DNA of 64,000 nucleotides from Pseudomonas sp. GM80 (GCF_000282515.1 NZ_AKJD01000042.1:62001-126000); one strand, 5' to 3'. Shown: positions 24,195 to 33,756, counted from the stretch's first letter. The notes: generated by a model from the sequence alone, not told the origin. Numbers and translations are program-made.

Positions 24195-25097
24195 TTACTG
24201 TTTGCCCAACGCAAAGTTGGGCAACGCCCCCAGCGGCTGATTGAACTGGTAGGGAATCGACACCAGCCCCGCCCCGCTGTTGCGCTGCACCACAAAGTGC
24301 AGGTGTGGGCCGCTGCTGTTGCCGGTGTTGCCCGACAGCGCCAACGGACTGCCCACCGTCACCCTCTGCCCTTCGCGCACGCTCACCGAACCTTGCTTGA
24401 GGTGCAGGTACACGCCCATCGTGCCGTCGTCGTGCAGCACCCGCACAAAATTGCCGGACGCATCATTGCCGCGCCCGCTCTGCGAATTTTCGGTTTTCAC
24501 CACCACCCCTGCCCGTGCGGCAATGATCGGCGTGCCGACCGGCATGGCGATGTCCATCGCGTATTTGTTCTTCGGCCCATAGTGGCTGTATTGGCCGTTG
24601 GCGCCCTGGCTCAGGCGGAACGGCCCACCGCGCCATGGCAGCGGATAGCGATAGCCCTGCGCGGTGCCGGCAGGGTCACCGAGGGAATAGTGGAATTGCG
24701 GCGTGTACACCAGCGGCTGTTTGCCGGACACCGCCGTCAGCAACGCCAACCGCGTGTTGCTGCGCGCCGGCAGCACCCGGCGGATGGTTTGCGCCGGTGC
24801 ACCACGCACGTTGCTCATCCCGGTAAACGCCAGCGCCACCTCGACCGGCGCGTACAGATCGTTGCGCACGAAGACTACGTCGGCGCCCTTCTGCTTTTTG
24901 ATGTCGAGGTATACCTGACGTTCCAGGCGCTCGACCATCCGGTCCTGAAAGACGAACACCTGCGCGCCTTTGCTCGGCCGGTCACTGTAGGAGACCACGC
25001 CGTTGGCATCGGTGGATTTGTAAATGGTCATGGCCACAGCCGAGGTGGAGGCCATGAAGAGACCACAGAGAAACAGCAGGCGCGCGAGCATGGGCAA
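24195..25097 (-). CDS. Exported M23-family peptidase-like protein with DUF4124
   Basis: A 300-residue exported protein: signal peptide ending near residue 23 (SAVA-M), a DUF4124-like start (TIYKSTDANGVVSYSDRPS), a middle beta domain, and a C-terminal M23/LytM domain (about 175-285) with AMDIAMPVGTPIIAARAGVVV and GPHLHFVVQ. M23 zinc peptidases cut murein cross-links. The usual HxxxD ligand pair is seen as KYAMD, so the first zinc His seems replaced or moved (an upstream SHYG may contribute). It may be a degenerate or regulatory LytM protein. It ends next to a REPIN. Confidence 0.85.
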   Translation of the reverse strand: MPMLARLLFLCGLFMASTSAVAMTIYKSTDANGVVSYSDRPSKGAQVFVFQDRMVERLERQVYLDIKKQKGADVVFVRNDLYAPVEVALAFTGMSNVRGAPAQTIRRVLPARSNTRLALLTAVSGKQPLVYTPQFHYSLGDPAGTAQGYRYPLPWRGGPFRLSQGANGQYSHYGPKNKYAMDIAMPVGTPIIAARAGVVVKTENSQSGRGNDASGNFVRVLHDDGTMGVYLHLKQGSVSVREGQRVTVGSPLALSGNTGNSSGPHLHFVVQRNSGAGLVSIPYQFNQPLGALPNFALGKQ

Positions 25098-25189
25098 GAG
25101 TCTGTCGAAGTATGGCCTGGGAGTGAGCCTAGCAGTTGTGACAGACCAGGCTAGTCGACAGATGTTTCAATTTGCCCAGCGCACAAAGC

Positions 25190-25265
25190 AAAAGATCGCA
25201 GCCTGCGGCAGCACCTACAGGGAAATGCATTCCCATGTAGGAGCTGCCGCAGGCTGCGATCTTTT
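25190..25265. repeat. REPIN hairpin, GATCGCAGCC type
   Basis: Inverted repeat AAAAGATCGCAGCCTGCGGC / GCCGCAGGCTGCGATCTTTT. It separates the M23 gene promoter from the end of the response regulator gene and could terminate the latter. Confidence 0.85.
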
Positions 25266-25277
25266 CACAGACGCCGA

Positions 25278-26228
25278 TTACGCGCCGGGAACGAAGTGCT
25301 TCTGCGCCGTGCCGCGAGCGATCAGGCGGGAGATGTAGTCGAGCTTCTGCGCATCCTGGTCGACAAAACGGAAGGTCAGTTGCAGCCAGTCGCTGTCGGC
25401 TTTCTGCTCATGCGCGACGATGGCGTGCAGGTAACCGTTGAGGCGGGCGATTTCAGCGTTGTCGCCCTGCTCCAGGTCGAGCACGGCGCTGTCGAGGATC
25501 TGCGGCAGGGTGTCGGTGCGTTTGATCACCAGCAGCGCTTCCTTGATGCTCAACGCCTTGATGACGCATTGCTGGGTGCCGCTCGGCAGACGCAATTGAC
25601 CCTGACCACGACCACCGGCCGGCGCTTTCGACGCTGCGGGGGCCTGCACCGGTGGGCTGTTGAGCAAACCACGCGACGGCGCTGCAGCTGCTGGCGCAGC
25701 GGCAGCCGGTTTGGCGAACGGGTTGACCGCCGCTGCCGGTGCGCCGCCGACCACAGCAGGCTTGCCACCGGTCAACGCGCTCAGCGAATCGTTGCCGAAC
25801 GCCGAGTTCATCTTGGTCGGCGCGCTGTTCATCAGGGTGTCGAGCTTGCCGACCTTGTTCAGCGCCTGTTTGACCTTGGTCAGCAGTTGCTCGTTGGTGA
25901 ACGGCTTGCTGACGTAGCCGGAAACGCCGGCCTGAATCGCCTGCACGACGTTTTCCTTGTCGCCACGGCTGGTGACCATGACGAACGGCATAGTCTTGAG
26001 ATTGTCTTGCTCGCGGCACCAGGTCAGCAGTTCAAGACCGGACATTTCCGGCATTTCCCAGTCGCACAGGACCAGGTCGAACGCCTCTTTGGCCAGCATG
26101 GCCTGAGCCTTTTTACCGTTGACGGCGTCCTCGGTGCGGATCCCCGGGAAGTAATTACGCAGGCACTTTTTCACCAGGTCACGAATGAACGAAGCATCGT
26201 CCACGACCAACACACTGATCTTGCTCAT
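25278..26228 (-). CDS. Response regulator with receiver and C-terminal PilZ-like domain
   Basis: A 316-residue protein. A CheY-like receiver (1-125) starts ISVLVVDDASFIRDLVKKCL with D10-D11, D56-like acceptor in LCDWEMPEMSG and K109-like VSKPFT. An Ala/Pro-rich linker (about 155-205) separates it from a C-terminal domain (QCVIKALSIKEALLVIKRTDTLPQ, VDQDAQKLDYISRLIAR) that looks PilZ-like and might bind cyclic-di-GMP, though the classical RxxxR motif is not obvious to me. It lies between phoU and the M23 gene, as in P. aeruginosa. Confidence 0.85.
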   Translation of the reverse strand: MSKISVLVVDDASFIRDLVKKCLRNYFPGIRTEDAVNGKKAQAMLAKEAFDLVLCDWEMPEMSGLELLTWCREQDNLKTMPFVMVTSRGDKENVVQAIQAGVSGYVSKPFTNEQLLTKVKQALNKVGKLDTLMNSAPTKMNSAFGNDSLSALTGGKPAVVGGAPAAAVNPFAKPAAAAPAAAAPSRGLLNSPPVQAPAASKAPAGGRGQGQLRLPSGTQQCVIKALSIKEALLVIKRTDTLPQILDSAVLDLEQGDNAEIARLNGYLHAIVAHEQKADSDWLQLTFRFVDQDAQKLDYISRLIARGTAQKHFVPGA

Positions 26229-26362
26229 CCAACACCCCTATTAAAATCCCGGCAAGCATAACGCTGGCTGATGGCACATTGCCAAAACTCTTCAGTCACG
26301 CCGGGACTTTTCGTTCGCGGGTGCTGCTTTTTAATTCGATCTGCCTTGTGAAAAGCAGAAAC

Positions 26363-26394
26363 AAAAACGCCCGGCCAAAGGGCCGGGCGCTTTT
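26363..26394 (-). terminator. Rho-independent terminator after phoU
   Basis: Hairpin CGCCCGGCC-AAA-GGGCCGGGCG with T-rich tail on the minus strand (TTTTTG after the stem). It lies 12 bases beyond the phoU stop. Confidence 0.8.
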
Positions 26395-26405
26395 CTCAGG
26401 CAATC

Positions 26406-27167
26406 TTACTTATCGTCAGCATCGCCCGGAACATTAGCGGTTTCGCCGCTTGTGCCCTCAACTTCTTCCTTCATGCGCTTGAGGCCCATGTGGCGCACGT
26501 CAGTGCCGCGCACCAGGTAGATGACCAATTCGGAGATGTTGCGTGCGTGGTCGCCGATGCGTTCCAGCGAACGCAGCACCCAGATGATGCTCAAGACCCG
26601 CGAGATAGAGCGCGGATCTTCCATCATGTAGGTGGCCAGCTCACGCAGGGCGGTTTTGTATTCGCGGTCGATGATCTTGTCGTACTGCGCCACCGACAAC
26701 GCCAGATCGGCGTCGAAACGGGCAAACGCGTCCAGCGCATCACGGACCATATTGCGCACCTGGTCGCCAATGTGACGAACCTCGACGTAACCGCGCGGCG
26801 CTTCGCCTTCTTCGCACAACTGAATGGCGCGACGGGCGATCTTGGTCGCTTCGTCACCGATGCGCTCCAGGTCGATCACCGACTTGGAGATGCTGATGAT
26901 CAGACGCAAGTCGGACGCCGCCGGCTGACGACGGGCGAGAATGCGCAGGCATTCTTCGTCGATGTTGCGTTCCATCTGGTTGATCTGGTCATCGATCTCG
27001 CGCACCTGCTGAGCCAGACCGGAGTCGGCCTCGATCAGCGCGGTCACCGCGTCGTTGACCTGCTTCTCGACCAGCCCGCCCATGGCCAGGAGGTGGCTGC
27101 GCACTTCCTCAAGCTCAGCGTTGAACTGCGCGGAGATGTGATGGGTAAGGCCTTCTTTACTAATCAT
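26406..27167 (-). CDS. phoU: Phosphate signalling protein PhoU
   Basis: A 253-residue, all-helical protein with two PhoU repeats (about 18-115 and 125-215). Typical segments are HLLAMGGLVEKQVNDAV, DEECLRILARRQPAASDLRLI, RIGDEATKIARRA and ERIGDHARNISELVIYLV. It links PstB activity to PhoR repression in high phosphate. It sits downstream of pstB in the same direction with a 71-base spacer. Confidence 0.97.
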   Translation of the reverse strand: MISKEGLTHHISAQFNAELEEVRSHLLAMGGLVEKQVNDAVTALIEADSGLAQQVREIDDQINQMERNIDEECLRILARRQPAASDLRLIISISKSVIDLERIGDEATKIARRAIQLCEEGEAPRGYVEVRHIGDQVRNMVRDALDAFARFDADLALSVAQYDKIIDREYKTALRELATYMMEDPRSISRVLSIIWVLRSLERIGDHARNISELVIYLVRGTDVRHMGLKRMKEEVEGTSGETANVPGDADDK

Positions 27168-27238
27168 GTTGGCGTCCTTGGAGCGTCCGGTAAGGTGCGG
27201 TGGGCCGCAGCGTCAATTCTGTGAATAACCCGCAACTG

Positions 27239-28072
27239 TCAGCCATAACGACCGGTGATGTAGTCTTCGGTCTGCTTCTTCGCCGGATTGGTGAACAGGG
27301 TGTCGGTGTCGCCGAATTCCACCAGTTTGCCCATGTACATGAACGCCGTGTAGTCCGAAACCCGCGCAGCCTGTTGCATGTTGTGCGTAACGATGACGAT
27401 GGTGAACTTGGATTTCAGCTCGTAGATCAGCTCTTCGACTTTCAGCGTCGAGATTGGGTCGAGGGCCGAGCACGGTTCGTCGAGCAACAGCACTTCCGGC
27501 TCAACCGCGATGGTACGGGCGATCACCAGACGTTGTTGCTGACCACCGGACAGGCCGAGTGCCGATTCGTGCAGACGGTCTTTGACTTCGTCCCACAGTG
27601 CCGCGCCTTTCAATGCCCACTCGACCGCTTCGTCGAGGATGCGCTTCTTGTTGATGCCCTGAATGCGCAGGCCGTACACGACGTTTTCGTAGATGGTTTT
27701 CGGGAACGGGTTGGGCTTCTGGAACACCATGCCGACGCGGCGACGCAGTTCGGCAACGTCTTCGCCCTTGCGATAGATGTTGTTGCCGTACAGGTTGATC
27801 GCGCCTTCTACGCGGCAGCCGTCAACCAGATCATTCATGCGGTTGAAAGTGCGCAGCAGCGTCGATTTACCGCAGCCGGACGGGCCGATGAACGCGGTCA
27901 CGCGCTGTTTCGGAATGTTCATGCTGACGTCGAACAGCGCTTGTTTGTCGCCGTAGTACAGGCTCAGGCCGGGTACTTCGATGGCCACGGTTTCCTGTTC
28001 GAGGTTCAGGCTCTGCTTGTCGCGACCCAGGGCGGACATGTTGATGCCGTGGGTATGTGCTTCGTGCTGCAT
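27239..28072 (-). CDS. pstB: Phosphate ABC transporter ATPase PstB
   Basis: A 277-residue ABC ATPase. Walker A is GPSGCGKST (63-71), the signature LSGGQQQRL lies near 175, and Walker B plus D-loop is [15 protein letters not shown] near 194. It energises phosphate uptake through PstCA and also relays signals to PhoR via PhoU. A REPIN lies between this gene and pstA upstream, so it may be transcribed at a different level than the permeases. Confidence 0.98.
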   Translation of the reverse strand: MQHEAHTHGINMSALGRDKQSLNLEQETVAIEVPGLSLYYGDKQALFDVSMNIPKQRVTAFIGPSGCGKSTLLRTFNRMNDLVDGCRVEGAINLYGNNIYRKGEDVAELRRRVGMVFQKPNPFPKTIYENVVYGLRIQGINKKRILDEAVEWALKGAALWDEVKDRLHESALGLSGGQQQRLVIARTIAVEPEVLLLDEPCSALDPISTLKVEELIYELKSKFTIVIVTHNMQQAARVSDYTAFMYMGKLVEFGDTDTLFTNPAKKQTEDYITGRYG

Positions 28073-28160
28073 GGGAGGCTCCCTGTGCTAACAAATTCGG
28101 TTCGTTGAACCACTGGCCTTGCCAATGGGTTACAGAAAATCTGTGGCTTGCGCCAATCCT

Positions 28161-28247
28161 TGTGGGAGCTGGCTTGCCAGCGATGGCATCACCGCGGTGT
28201 TACTGGCTGACCGAGTCGCCTGCATCGCTGGCAAGCCAGCTCCCACA
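28161..28247. repeat. REPIN hairpin, GGGAGCTGGCTTGCCAGCGATG type
   Basis: Arms TGTGGGAGCTGGCTTGCCAGC and GCTGGCAAGCCAGCTCCCACA. It lies inside the pst operon between pstA and pstB. The same element occurs at 39759-39848. Confidence 0.85.
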
Positions 28248-28256
28248 GGATTTGTG

Positions 28257-29927
28257 TTAACTGTCCAAAGCTTTGTATTTTTCGCGCAGGTGGTTGCGGA
28301 TATACACCGCCGACAGGTTCAACGTGGCGATCACCAGTACCAGCAACAGCGCCGTGGCGTACACCAGCGGGCGGGCCGCTTCGACGTTCGGGCTCTGGAA
28401 GCCGACGTCATAAATGTGGAAGCCCAGGTGCATAATCTTCTGATCGAGGTGCAGGTACGGGTAGTTGCCGTCCACCGGCAGCGACGGCGCCAGTTTCACC
28501 ACACCCACCAGCATCAGCGGCGCCACTTCACCGGCGGCGCGAGCCACGGCGAGGATCATGCCGGTCATCATCGCCGGGCTGGCCATCGGGATGACGATCT
28601 TCCACAAGGTCTCAGCCTTGGTCGCGCCGAGGGCCAACGAGCCTTCACGCACGGTACGCGGAATACGCGCCAGACCTTCTTCCGTCGCCACGATCACCAC
28701 CGGCACCGCCAGCAGCGCCAGGGTCAACGAGGCCCAGAGCAAACCCGGTGTACCGAAGGTCGGTGCCGGCAGTGCTTCCGGGAAGAACAAACGGTCGACC
28801 GAACCACCGAGCACGTAAACGAAGAAGCCCAGACCGAACACGCCGTAAACGATCGCCGGAACGCCGGCGAGGTTGTTCACCGCGATACGGATGATCCGCG
28901 TCAGGGTGTTCTGTTTGGCGTATTCACGCAGGTACACCGCTGCCAGCACGCCGAACGGGGTGACGATCATCGCCATGATCAACGTCATCATCACGGTGCC
29001 GAAGATCGCCGGGAAAATCCCGCCTTCGGTGTTCGCTTCACGCGGGTCATCCGAAAGGAATTCCCAGATCTTGCTGAAGTAGAAACCAACCTTGGTGAAG
29101 GTGCTCATAGCGTTCGGCTGGTAGGCGTGAACCACTTTGCCCAGACCGATTTCGATCTCTTTGCCGTTGGCATCGCGAGCGGTCAGGGCATCGCGGTTGA
29201 ACTGCGCATGCAGATCGGCCAGACGTGCTTCGATGTCCTGATAACGCGCGTTCAGCTCGGCGCGCTCGGATTCCATGTCCGCTTGCGCGGTGGCGTCGAG
29301 CTTGCCTTCCAGTTCCAGTTTGCGACTGTGCAGACGGATGCGTTCCAGCCCTGCGTTGATCGCACCGATGTCGGTTTTTTCCAACGACTTCAGCTGTGCC
29401 GCCAGACCGTTCACACGGTTGATCCGCGCTTGCAGCTCAGGCCAGGCAGCTTCGCCCTCGGCGATGACCTTGCCGTCCTGTTTGACGTTGACCAGGTAGC
29501 CGTAGAAATTGCCCCACTCGCGACGTTCGATCGCCATCAACTCCGGCGGCGTGGTCTGGTTGGTCAGCCACTCGCCGACGATCCAGGTGAAGTCGTTGCC
29601 GTTCAAATCACGGTTGCCGACCTTGATCAGCTCGCGGGTCATGAATTCCGGGCCGACGTCAGGCACCGGCAAACCGGCGCTCTTCAGACGTGCGCGGGGC
29701 ACTTCTTCTTTCTGTACCACTTCACCGACGACCAGGTGATTGGCCTGGCCCGGGACGTCGTAGTTGGCGTGGATCAAATCCGCCGGCCAGAAGTGACCCA
29801 GACCGCGTACTGCGATCACTGCCAGCAGGCCAATGGTCATGATGACCGCGATGGACACCGCGCCACCGCTGATCCAGACGCCCGGGGCGCCGCTCTTGAA
29901 CCATCCTTTCAGGGAGTTCTGTTTCAC
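28257..29927 (-). CDS. pstA: Phosphate ABC transporter permease PstA (long form)
   Basis: A 556-residue permease. The long Pseudomonas form has an extra N-terminal membrane helix (about 20-40) and a large periplasmic/coiled region (about 50-290, with ELEGKLDATAQADMESERAEL). The ABC permease core follows, with the EAA loop region EGLARIPRTVREGSLALGATKAETLWKIVIP near 430-460. It forms the inner-membrane channel with PstC. It starts 17 bases after the pstC stop. Confidence 0.95.
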   Translation of the reverse strand: MKQNSLKGWFKSGAPGVWISGGAVSIAVIMTIGLLAVIAVRGLGHFWPADLIHANYDVPGQANHLVVGEVVQKEEVPRARLKSAGLPVPDVGPEFMTRELIKVGNRDLNGNDFTWIVGEWLTNQTTPPELMAIERREWGNFYGYLVNVKQDGKVIAEGEAAWPELQARINRVNGLAAQLKSLEKTDIGAINAGLERIRLHSRKLELEGKLDATAQADMESERAELNARYQDIEARLADLHAQFNRDALTARDANGKEIEIGLGKVVHAYQPNAMSTFTKVGFYFSKIWEFLSDDPREANTEGGIFPAIFGTVMMTLIMAMIVTPFGVLAAVYLREYAKQNTLTRIIRIAVNNLAGVPAIVYGVFGLGFFVYVLGGSVDRLFFPEALPAPTFGTPGLLWASLTLALLAVPVVIVATEEGLARIPRTVREGSLALGATKAETLWKIVIPMASPAMMTGMILAVARAAGEVAPLMLVGVVKLAPSLPVDGNYPYLHLDQKIMHLGFHIYDVGFQSPNVEAARPLVYATALLLVLVIATLNLSAVYIRNHLREKYKALDS

Positions 29928-29943
29928 AGACTTCTACCTTTGC

Positions 29944-32229
29944 TTAAAGCGACGAGTATTTCTTGCGCAGACGCTGACGAATCAGTTCTGCCAGGGTGTT
30001 CATGACGAAGGTGAACAACAGCAGCACCAGCGCCGAGAGGAACAGCACGCGGTAGTGGCTGCCGCCGACTTCCGACTCGGGCATTTCCACCGCAACGTTG
30101 GCGGCCAGGGTGCGCAGGCCTTCGAACAGGTTCATTTCCATGACCGGGGTGTTGCCGGTGGCCATCAACACGATCATGGTTTCGCCGACCGCGCGACCCA
30201 TGCCGATCATCAGCGCCGAGAAGATGCCCGGGCTGGCAGTCAGGATCACCACGCGGGTCATGGTCTGCCACGGCGTGGCACCGAGGGCCAGCGAGCCGAG
30301 GGTCAGGCCGCGCGGCACGCTGAACACGGCGTCTTCAGCAATCGAGTAGATGTTCGGGATCACCGCGAAACCCATGGCCAGACCGACCACCAGAGCGTTG
30401 CGCTGGTCGTAGGTGATGCCGAGGTCGTGGGAGATCCACATGCGCATGTCACCGCCGAAGAACCAGTTCTCCATGAACGGGCTCATGTACAGCGACAGCC
30501 AACCCACAAACAGAATCACTGGAATCAGCAGCGCACTTTCCCAGCCATCCGGGACTTTCAGGCGGATCGATTCAGGCAAGCGGCTGAAGGTGAAACCGGC
30601 GACCAGAATGCCGATCGGCAACAGCATCAGCAGGCTGAAGATGCCGGGGAGGTGCCCTTCGACGTACGGCGCGAGGAACAGGCCGGCGAAGAAACCGAGG
30701 ATCACCGTCGGCATCGCTTCCATCAGCTCGATCACCGGTTTGACCTTGCGGCGCATGCCCGGGGCCATGAAGTACGCGGTGTAGATTGCAGCGGCAACCG
30801 CCAGCGGCGCGGCCAGCAGCATCGCGTAGAACGCGGCTTTCAGCGTGCCGAAGGTCAGTGGCGACAGGCTCAGTTTCGGTTCGAAATCGGTGTTGGCCGC
30901 GGTCGATTGCCAGACGTATTTAGGCTCGTCGTAGTTCTCGTACCAGACCTTGCTCCACAACGCGCTCCACGACACTTCCGGGTGCGGGTTGTCGAGCAGC
31001 AACGGTTGCAGCTTGCCGCCGGCTTCGACGATCACGCGGTTGGCGCGCGGCGACAGACCGAATACACCTTGGCCATCGACCACTTGATCAACCAGCAGCG
31101 TGCGGTGCGCGGTGCTGTGGAACACGCCGAGCTTGCCGCTGGCATCCAGCGCGAGGAAGCCTTTGCGACGTTCTTCAGCGGTGATTTCAACGATCGGCGT
31201 GGTGCCCATCTGGAAGGTGCGGATCTGCTTCAGGCGCAGCTCGCCGTCGGTGTCGCGGGCCATGAACCACTGGGCCAGACCGCCCTTGGAATCACCGACG
31301 ATCAGCGAGATGCCACCGACCAGTTGCGTGGTTGCGGTGACTTCGGCGTCAGCGTTTTCCAGCAGTTTGTAGCGACCGTTGAGGCTCTTGTCGCGCAGGC
31401 TGAAGACATCGGCCTGGGCACGACCGTTGACCACGTACAGCCATTGCTGGCGCGGGTCGACGAAGATGTTTTTCACCGGCTCGGTCATCTGCGGCAGATC
31501 GATACGCTTCTGCTCGTTGGTGACTTCGCCGGTCATCATGTTTTCTTCGCTGGACAGCGACAGGACGTTGAGTTGCGAACCGGTCGAGCCGACCAATATC
31601 AGGGTGGTGTCGGTGGCATTCAGGCTGACATGCTCAAGCGCACCGCCGGCTTCGTTCAGCGCTATCGGCGTCTCGCCGTACGGGTATTCAATCGCCGGGG
31701 TGATGGTTTTCTTGCCATCGGGGTAGCTGACTTTGTAGGTGTGACGGAACACCAGTGCCTGACCGTTGGACAGGCCCACGGCCACCAGCGGTTGCCCCGG
31801 CTGGTCTTCACCAATGGAGGTCACGGTGGCACCGGCCGGCACCGGCAGATCGACGCGCTTCAGTTCAGCGCCACTGTCGATATCGAAGAACAGCGCCTGG
31901 CCTTTGTCCGACACGCGCATGGCCACCTGATTCTGCTCTTCGAGCGAAATCATCAGCGGCTTGCCAGCGTCCTGCATCCAGGCTGGGGTGATCGAGTCTT
32001 TCGCGGTCAGGTCGGCACCCTGGAACAGCGGCGCAACCACGTAGGCGAGAAAGAAGAAGATCAGGGTGATGGCTGCCAGCACCGCCAGGCCGCCAACGAG
32101 GACGTACCAGCGGGTGAAGCGATCCTTGAGCGCGCGAATGCGGCGCTTGCGTTGCAGCTCAGGCGTATTGAAATCAATGCGCTTGGGAGGGGAAGTCGTA
32201 GTCATTGGGGAATTGGCCAGATCATTCAT
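29944..32229 (-). CDS. pstC: Phosphate ABC transporter permease PstC (long form)
   Basis: A 761-residue permease, much longer than E. coli PstC, as in other Pseudomonas. It has an N-terminal helix (about 40-60) and a large periplasmic beta-rich domain (about 65-420, with DKGQALFFDIDSGAELKRVDL repeats). The permease core contains EDAVFSVPRGLTLGSLALGATPWQTMTRVVI near 650-680. The ATG at 32229 is favoured, with an alternative at 32205. Its own Pho box lies 23 bases upstream, so the message may start at or near the ATG (possibly leaderless). An in-frame GTG at 32235 is also possible. Confidence 0.93.
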   Translation of the reverse strand: MNDLANSPMTTTSPPKRIDFNTPELQRKRRIRALKDRFTRWYVLVGGLAVLAAITLIFFFLAYVVAPLFQGADLTAKDSITPAWMQDAGKPLMISLEEQNQVAMRVSDKGQALFFDIDSGAELKRVDLPVPAGATVTSIGEDQPGQPLVAVGLSNGQALVFRHTYKVSYPDGKKTITPAIEYPYGETPIALNEAGGALEHVSLNATDTTLILVGSTGSQLNVLSLSSEENMMTGEVTNEQKRIDLPQMTEPVKNIFVDPRQQWLYVVNGRAQADVFSLRDKSLNGRYKLLENADAEVTATTQLVGGISLIVGDSKGGLAQWFMARDTDGELRLKQIRTFQMGTTPIVEITAEERRKGFLALDASGKLGVFHSTAHRTLLVDQVVDGQGVFGLSPRANRVIVEAGGKLQPLLLDNPHPEVSWSALWSKVWYENYDEPKYVWQSTAANTDFEPKLSLSPLTFGTLKAAFYAMLLAAPLAVAAAIYTAYFMAPGMRRKVKPVIELMEAMPTVILGFFAGLFLAPYVEGHLPGIFSLLMLLPIGILVAGFTFSRLPESIRLKVPDGWESALLIPVILFVGWLSLYMSPFMENWFFGGDMRMWISHDLGITYDQRNALVVGLAMGFAVIPNIYSIAEDAVFSVPRGLTLGSLALGATPWQTMTRVVILTASPGIFSALMIGMGRAVGETMIVLMATGNTPVMEMNLFEGLRTLAANVAVEMPESEVGGSHYRVLFLSALVLLLFTFVMNTLAELIRQRLRKKYSSL

Positions 32230-32251
32230 GCGCACACCCTAGCGATCCTGT

Positions 32252-32269
32252 ATGACAGAAAGATGACAA
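32252..32269 (-). promoter_or_regulatory. Pho box of pstC
   Basis: On the minus strand, TTGTCAT-CTTT-CTGTCAT matches the Pho consensus at 13 of 14 half-site positions. Ten bases downstream is TAGGGT as a possible -10. The predicted transcription start falls at the pstC ATG. Confidence 0.7.
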
Positions 32270-32374
32270 TGCAGTGACGCACCAAATCCACCGCCAGCGG
32301 GTACTGGAGGAGGATCAAAGAATTCGAAGGTTCGCGGTGTCCGTGGAACCTGTACGGAACCGTTTGAAACCTGT

Positions 32375-32474
32375 GTAGGCGCTGACGAGGGAACCGAGGC
32401 TGCGATCTTTTGATCTTGCAGTCAGAGGCCAGATCAAAAGATCGCAGCCTCGTTTCCCTCGACAGCTCCTACAG
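32375..32474. repeat. Long inverted repeat between pstS and pstC
   Basis: Two arms of about 42 bases (GTAGGCGCTGACGAGGGAAC... and its near complement ending CAGCTCCTAC) contain AAAAGATCGCAGCCTCG cores, an altered REPIN. A stem this long can stabilise pstS mRNA and reduce readthrough into pstC. Confidence 0.8.
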
Positions 32475-32514
32475 GGGTTCCGGCAGATCCGGGGGTTAGC
32501 CCGGATCTACGGGG

Positions 32515-33516
32515 TTACTTCTTTGCGACTTCAGCGCCGCCTTCTTGCAGACCGAGGTCAGCCAGTGCTTTCGCAGCAACCTTGGCTGGCAGCGGGATGT
32601 AGCCGTCTTTCACCACAACTTCCTGGCCCTGTTTCGACAGCACCAGTTTCACGAACTCGGCTTCCAGCGGTGCCAGAGGCTTGTTCGGGGCTTTGTTGAC
32701 GTACACGTAGAGGAAACGCGACAGCGGGTATTTGCCGTTCAGGGCGTTTTCTTCGGTGTCTTCGATGAAGTCAGTACCGCCCTTCTTGGCCAGAGCCACG
32801 GTTTTCACGCTAGCGGTCTTGTAACCGATGCCCGAGTAACCGATGCCGTTCAGCGAGGAGCTGATCGACTGCACTACCGACGCCGAACCTGGTTGTTCGT
32901 TGACGTTTGGTTTGTAGTCGCCTTTGCATAGGGCTTCTTCTTTGAAGTAGCCGTAAGTGCCCGATACCGAGTTACGACCGAACAGTTGCACTGGCTTGTT
33001 GGCCAGGTCGCCGGTCACACCCAGGTCGCCCCAGGTTTTCACGTCGGCTTTGGCGCCGCACAGACGGGTCGACGAGAAGATTGCGTCAACCTGTTCCATG
33101 GTCAGGTGCTGGATCGGGTTGTCCTTGTGTACGAAGACAGCCAGGGCATCCACAGCCACCGGGATAGCGGTTGGCTTGTAACCGTACTTCTGCTCGAAGG
33201 CAGCCAGTTCGGTGTCCTTCATCTTGCGGCTCATCGGGCCCAGGTTGGAGGTGCCTTCAGTCAGCGCAGGTGGCGCAGTGGCGGAGCCAGCGGCCTGAAT
33301 CTGGATGTTTACGTTCGGGTATTCTTTTTTGTAGTTCTCAGCCCAGAGGGTCATGAGGTTGGCCAGGGTATCGGAGCCGACGCTGGACAGGTTGCCCGAC
33401 ACACCAGTGGTCTTGGTGTAGCTCGGGATAGCAGGGTCAACAGCGGCGAACGCGTTGGCAGTCGCAACGCCAGCAGCGACAAAAGTCATTGCCGCCATCA
33501 AACGCTTCAGTTTCAT
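32515..33516 (-). CDS. pstS: Phosphate-binding periplasmic protein PstS
   Basis: A 333-residue protein with a signal peptide ([20 protein letters not shown], cleavage near ANAFA-A) and phosphate-binding loops [12 protein letters not shown] near 44 and [13 protein letters not shown] near 75. [16 protein letters not shown] and the C-terminal [10 protein letters not shown] are typical of PstS. It delivers phosphate to PstCA. It is driven by its own Pho box and separated from pstC by a long hairpin. Confidence 0.97.
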   Translation of the reverse strand: MKLKRLMAAMTFVAAGVATANAFAAVDPAIPSYTKTTGVSGNLSSVGSDTLANLMTLWAENYKKEYPNVNIQIQAAGSATAPPALTEGTSNLGPMSRKMKDTELAAFEQKYGYKPTAIPVAVDALAVFVHKDNPIQHLTMEQVDAIFSSTRLCGAKADVKTWGDLGVTGDLANKPVQLFGRNSVSGTYGYFKEEALCKGDYKPNVNEQPGSASVVQSISSSLNGIGYSGIGYKTASVKTVALAKKGGTDFIEDTEENALNGKYPLSRFLYVYVNKAPNKPLAPLEAEFVKLVLSKQGQEVVVKDGYIPLPAKVAAKALADLGLQEGGAEVAKK

Positions 33517-33594
33517 GCCTTACTCCTAGCAGATAGGGTGTGTTAAGTCGGGGCCAAGTATCAGCAGGCCGTGTGAACACTCTATGGCTGAAAT

Positions 33595-33612
33595 ATGACA
33601 ATTGGATGAAAG
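33595..33612 (-). promoter_or_regulatory. Pho box of pstS
   Basis: On the minus strand, CTTTCAT-CCAA-TTGTCAT lies ten bases before TAGAGT (possible -10), about 79 bases upstream of the pstS ATG. This is the expected arrangement for a strong PhoB target. Confidence 0.75.
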
Positions 33613-33630
33613 GCCAGCATGTCGCGACAG

Positions 33631-33740
33631 ATCGTTCCCACGCTCTGCGTGGTAACGCCGCCATGGACGCTCTGCGTCCGCATTTGAGAGGTGACGCGGA
33701 GCGTCACGGGATGCATTCCCACGCGGAGCGTGGGAACGAT
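33631..33740. repeat. REPIN hairpin, CGTTCCCACGC type
   Basis: Inverted repeat ATCGTTCCCACGCTCTGCGT / ACGCGGAGCGTGGGAACGAT with a central CGCTCTGCGTCCGCATTTGAG part. It is a different family from the other hairpins here. It lies between pstS and the MFS gene. Confidence 0.8.
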
Positions 33741-33756
33741 CAGTGCAAAGTCTGGA

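Noticed and set aside
29833..32277. A long open frame of over 800 codons on the plus strand opposite pstC and similar long frames opposite tssC, tssF and clpV.
   Set aside because: High-GC codon bias leaves the opposite strand open. The residues are rich in Gln, Arg, Val and His with no domain, and the sense genes are unmistakable.
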